A stretch of DNA of 46,998 bases from Zygnema circumcarinatum (Eukaryota > Streptophyta > Zygnematophyceae > Zygnematales > Zygnemataceae), in the NCBI GenBank assembly GCA_037447605.1, contig CM074804.1:2705700-2752697 (forward strand). Direction: 5' to 3'. This document shows, piece by piece, positions 43,978-46,998 of this stretch. Within the stretch, counting starts at the first letter, position 1, and each line of letters starts with the position of its first letter. Made by a program: the position numbers and the translations under genes. The notes under the pieces were generated by a model. The model was not told where the DNA came from, did no database searches, and worked only from the letters and a program-made list of their open reading frames with translations.

Positions 43978-46737
43978 TTACTCCCTTCTCCTCTGCTCCC
44001 CATTTACCTTCTCCTTACTCGCCTCTCCCCCCTGCCCCCCCTCCCCCGCTTTCAATTCCCTCCCGTCCTCAGCACTGGCGGCAGTTGTACTCGTGGCGGA
44101 GCCTCCCTTGTCTCCTCCTCCTCCGTCCTCCTCCACAACGCCTTGGAAGTTATCGAGGGACCCAAAGACCTTAGGGACCACTTCGGTCTTCTCCACCGCC
44201 ACCTCCCCCTTTAGTCCATTTAATGCCAAATCTGCCGCGTCTTGCATTCCCTCAATAGTGAAATTGAAATGGAAATAAAGAAGGTTGGGGATCAATTTGA
44301 GAATATTTTCCTGCATTTGCCGCACTCTTTCGGGAGAAATTTTATTTAGTTGCTCCTCAACTTTCGTCCATGTTGGCAAGTCATCGTAGGCGATGTAGAC
44401 CGAGTATGAGTCCTCCTTCTCTGAAAGTGACCAAACAAGCTACCGGATTAGTCTTCTTGATAATATGCTTCTTATTCTCCTTAACCTCTCCCCCTCCCCC
44501 ATCCCCCTTCCCCCTTCCCCCTTTCCCCTCCCCCTCCCCCCCTCCCCCCCTCCCCCTCCCCTCCCCCCCTCCCCTCCCCTCCCCCCCTCCCCTCCCCCTC
44601 CCCTCCCCCTCCCCCTCCCCCTCCCCTCCCCCCCTCCCCCTCCCCCTCCCCCTCCCCTCCCCCTCCCCCTCCCCCTCCCCCTCCCCCTCCCCTCCCCCCC
44701 TCCCCTCCCCTCCCCCTCCCCTCCCCCTCCCCCTCCCCTCCCCCTCCCCTCCCCCTCCCCTCCCCCTCCCCCTCCCCTCCCCTCCCCCCCTCCCCCCCTC
44801 CCCCTCCCTCCGCTTCATTACCTGGAAAATGCCACAAGTATTGAGAGTACACCGACTCCTTCCAGAGGAAGACAGGAATTGCTCCGCACAGTATGCTGTC
44901 AAACATAGCTTGCGTGGTAAAGCTTTCGCCTTTCGGCTGTACAGAAAATTTGGAATTCAAGTATAGGTCTGCAGCATCACACTCCGTGCACTTTCAGAAA
45001 ATTATTTCATGCCGTAGGTTCGCCATGAGCAACACTTGGCGATGCAGATAGAAGACACAGAAAGAGGTGAGAGAATCACGAGAGAAGAGGGAGGGGAGAA
45101 AGAGGAGGGATGCGCAAGAGAAGCAAAAAGGGAAAATACAGCAATCATGAGCCAGAGCGAGAGCGAGAGAGAGAGAGTGAGAGAGACAGAGAGAGAGGGG
45201 GGGGGCTCTCAGCAGAGCGAGTTGTTTTTGGTCCCTTACCCATCGATTTCGCAGGACTGCAATTCCCCGGCTCCGAGCAGTTCAAAAATTTGCAACCCTC
45301 GCCTTCTGCACACTGCAGATTCCCAACAACCCATTTCTCAAACATCGCGCCCTTCTTAATATCACCGCCCCCGAGAATTGCATCATCTTGTATGTTCTAT
45401 GATGATGTTGACAATTAGGAGAACCGCTGTCCGCTTAACAAAAGAATCATGTGATTTTTTAATTAGGACAGACGATTAACCCGGAAAAAACACTGGTAAA
45501 CAAGACTTGCAAAAAAATACCAGAGCGTAGCAAAGGTTCGCTCATCAAAGCAGCAGTAAGTTTTTCTCACGAAACTGGGTTTTACATAAGCAGCAAAAAT
45601 GCTCATTTTTTTCCTTTTCCCTACTTCTAATGTCACATTCTCACCTGTTGAATGAGGAGTTTCCGAGTTGCTGCGATTTTATCGTCCACATCGTGGCCGA
45701 GTGCTGCATACGACCATTTTGTTTTCCGTTCGTGGCTACGGACTTTGGCGATCCATGTCTTCACCTCCTCCGCCGTTTTAGGGTGAAATCCAGTTGGGTA
45801 CGGAACGCCCATAGAACGGCCCGGGGCCCAGGGGTGCCTCTCAACCTCCAGCTTATGCATCTGTAAAATAATACAATAAAAATCGAAAATAAAATAATTT
45901 AAAACGCCGCATGCATAGGCCATAGTGTTTCAAAAACAACGTGATGCCTGCTTCTCCTCATACCTCCCATTTCCCTCCCTCCGTTATGCCGCTCGTGTTC
46001 CTTCCCCACTCTCTCCCTGCCTCTCACTCTCGTACTTTCTCCTCATCCACTCCATAACCTTCTCTCCCTCTCTTTCCCACCCCTTCCCTCTCACTTCCAT
46101 CCCTCCCTCTCTCCCCTCCTCCGTTTCCCTGCCTCTTACTCTCCCACTTCCTCCTTGCCCCTCCACGCCCTATCCACCTCGCCATCCCTTTCCCTCTCCC
46201 CCTTCCTTTCCTCCCTTTCCCCTCCCTCATTCCATTTCTCCTTCCCTCCCTTCCGCCCTCCCTTCCTGCTCCACTCTCTCCCTGCCACTCATTCTTCCGC
46301 TTTTCCTTGTCCCTTCATCCACTCCATGTCATTCTCTCCCTCACTTTCCTCTCCCTCCCCAGCCCCCCTCTCCCTCCCCTCCACCCTTTCCTCCCTCCCT
46401 CCCTCTCTCCCTCCCTTCCTCCCACAACAAAACCTAGAAACAACAACCTGACGCACAAACTCATCCGTGGCGCAAATCAATTCCATTCAGACCCATTTCC
46501 AGTATTCACATACGCTTTCAAACTCAGGAATATACTCGAGCTTCGATCCCCATGTGTCGTTAATCCGGTCCAGGCGACGGAACGACCACGTGGGACTTCC
46601 AAGCACAAGGAAATGGTCGAGGCCGCCATATCGAATGAAAGCAGGCTGCTGCTTCAGCCACTCCGAAAGCTCCAAGGCCGATTCGTCTAAATAATCCTTC
46701 GAGGAATTAGTTGCAAAGCGTCTGTCGTAGTCTAAAC
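43978..46737 (-). CDS. MUR3-like GT47 glycosyltransferase (exostosin), 5' partial
   Basis: Exons on the - strand: 46737-46514, 45860-45645, 45396-45240, 44968-44822 and 44420-43978, all joining in frame, give 394 residues of the C-terminal part. The N-terminus lies beyond the window. Landmarks of plant GT47A are GLDYDRRF, GGLDHFLVLGSPTWSFRR, WGSKLEYIPE, VPYPTGFHPKTAEE, AMFDSILCGAIPVF (donor-binding region), QYLWHFP and SVYIAYDDLP. Proteins of this type, such as MUR3/KATAMARI1, transfer galactose to xyloglucan in the Golgi. The exact acceptor cannot be read from sequence. The tail after NGLKGEV is a Gly/Glu-rich extension. The 401-base intron between the last two exons holds a C-rich repeat on the + strand at 44488-44808. 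The other introns contain purine/pyrimidine tracts. Confidence 0.9.
44488..44808 (-). repeat. (GAGGGG)n-type tract in GT47 intron
   Basis: About 320 bases made only of C and T on the + strand, mostly CCCCTC and CCCCCTC units. The nascent transcript is therefore a long run of G-triplets and G-quartets that could form G-quadruplexes. Confidence 0.93.
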
Positions 46738-46998
46738 CTGCAACACACCCACATGCAGATTCAGTAAAACTGAGACTACAATGGCTGCGAACGGATGCTA
46801 TCCTTTATAGTAAAACACGCAGCAATAGTTTGAACTCCAGTATAGAGAGCAGAAAGAAAGATAGTCAGTAAGGAAGGATATCAAACGCTTCCTGTACTTG
46901 AGCAGAAGTAGCAGGTTTAGTGTTGAGCTAAACTGCTCGAAAGACAGCAAGGAGGGAATGAGGGAGGAGGGAGGAGGGAGGAGGGGGGAGGGAGGAGG
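46738..46998. other. intron sequence of the GT47 gene at window edge
   Basis: It begins with an acceptor for the exon at 46737. The remaining 260 bases show no further GT47 coding sequence and end in a purine-rich repeat, so the next exon lies outside the window. Confidence 0.6.

Noticed and set aside
44370-44966. Pro/Ser-rich + strand and Gly-rich - strand open frames
   Set aside because: Composition artefact of the C-rich intron repeat within the GT47 gene.

Overview
The window is nuclear DNA of a green-lineage eukaryote. All host genes carry GT-AG introns (one GC-AG), and the families present are plant-type: a mitochondrial-type glycine-rich RNA-binding protein, a xyloglucan endotransglucosylase/hydrolase (XTH), a MUR3-like GT47 glycosyltransferase and a MyTH4-FERM protein of the plant kinesin KCBP type. 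A TTAGGG-type (6-mer) tract replaces the usual plant TTTAGGG, proteins are only moderately close to seed-plant ones, and nearly every intron holds polypurine or polypyrimidine blocks. Together this suggests a streptophyte alga or another early-diverging plant rather than a flowering plant. The species cannot be named from the sequence alone.

Layout. 0.4-7.0 kb: a tandem segmental duplication, each unit with a complete four-exon GR-RBP gene on the + strand (548-2446 and 4085-5780). 7.98-10.4 kb: a four-exon XTH gene on the - strand, with a GC-rich upstream region full of palindromic G-box/CRE sites. 12.9-15.2 kb: two 0.92-0.94 kb foldback elements with exact 8-bp target duplications. 15.4-20.25 kb: an island of satellites and microsatellites, including a perfect 72-bp palindrome. 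20.4-32.4 kb: a three-level transposon nest. An Ac-like hAT MITE was split by a decayed Ty3/gypsy LTR retrotransposon on the - strand, and the retrotransposon's 3' LTR was later split by a 3.2 kb TIR element that encodes a decayed FAR1/MULE-like transposase and shares termini with the foldback elements. 33.5-37.06 kb: a ten-exon MyTH4-FERM gene on the - strand that ends in a stop codon just after the FERM domain, with no kinesin motor. 38.7-40.4 kb: two inverted arrays of a CCCATG hexamer. 40.55-42.41 kb: a four-zinc-knuckle CCHC gene on the + strand whose first intron contains the TTAGGG-type tract. 43.98-46.74 kb: the 3' part of a MUR3-like GT47 gene on the - strand, running off the window.

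How the genes work together. XTH and MUR3-like GT47 both act on xyloglucan: one cuts and rejoins it in the wall, the other adds galactose to it in the Golgi. GR-RBP and the CCHC protein are nucleic-acid binders. These genes look like independent neighbours, not a cluster. The least ordinary items are the motor-less MyTH4-FERM gene, the dated transposon nest with its family of 8-bp-TSD elements, and the telomere-like repeat inside a zinc-knuckle gene.
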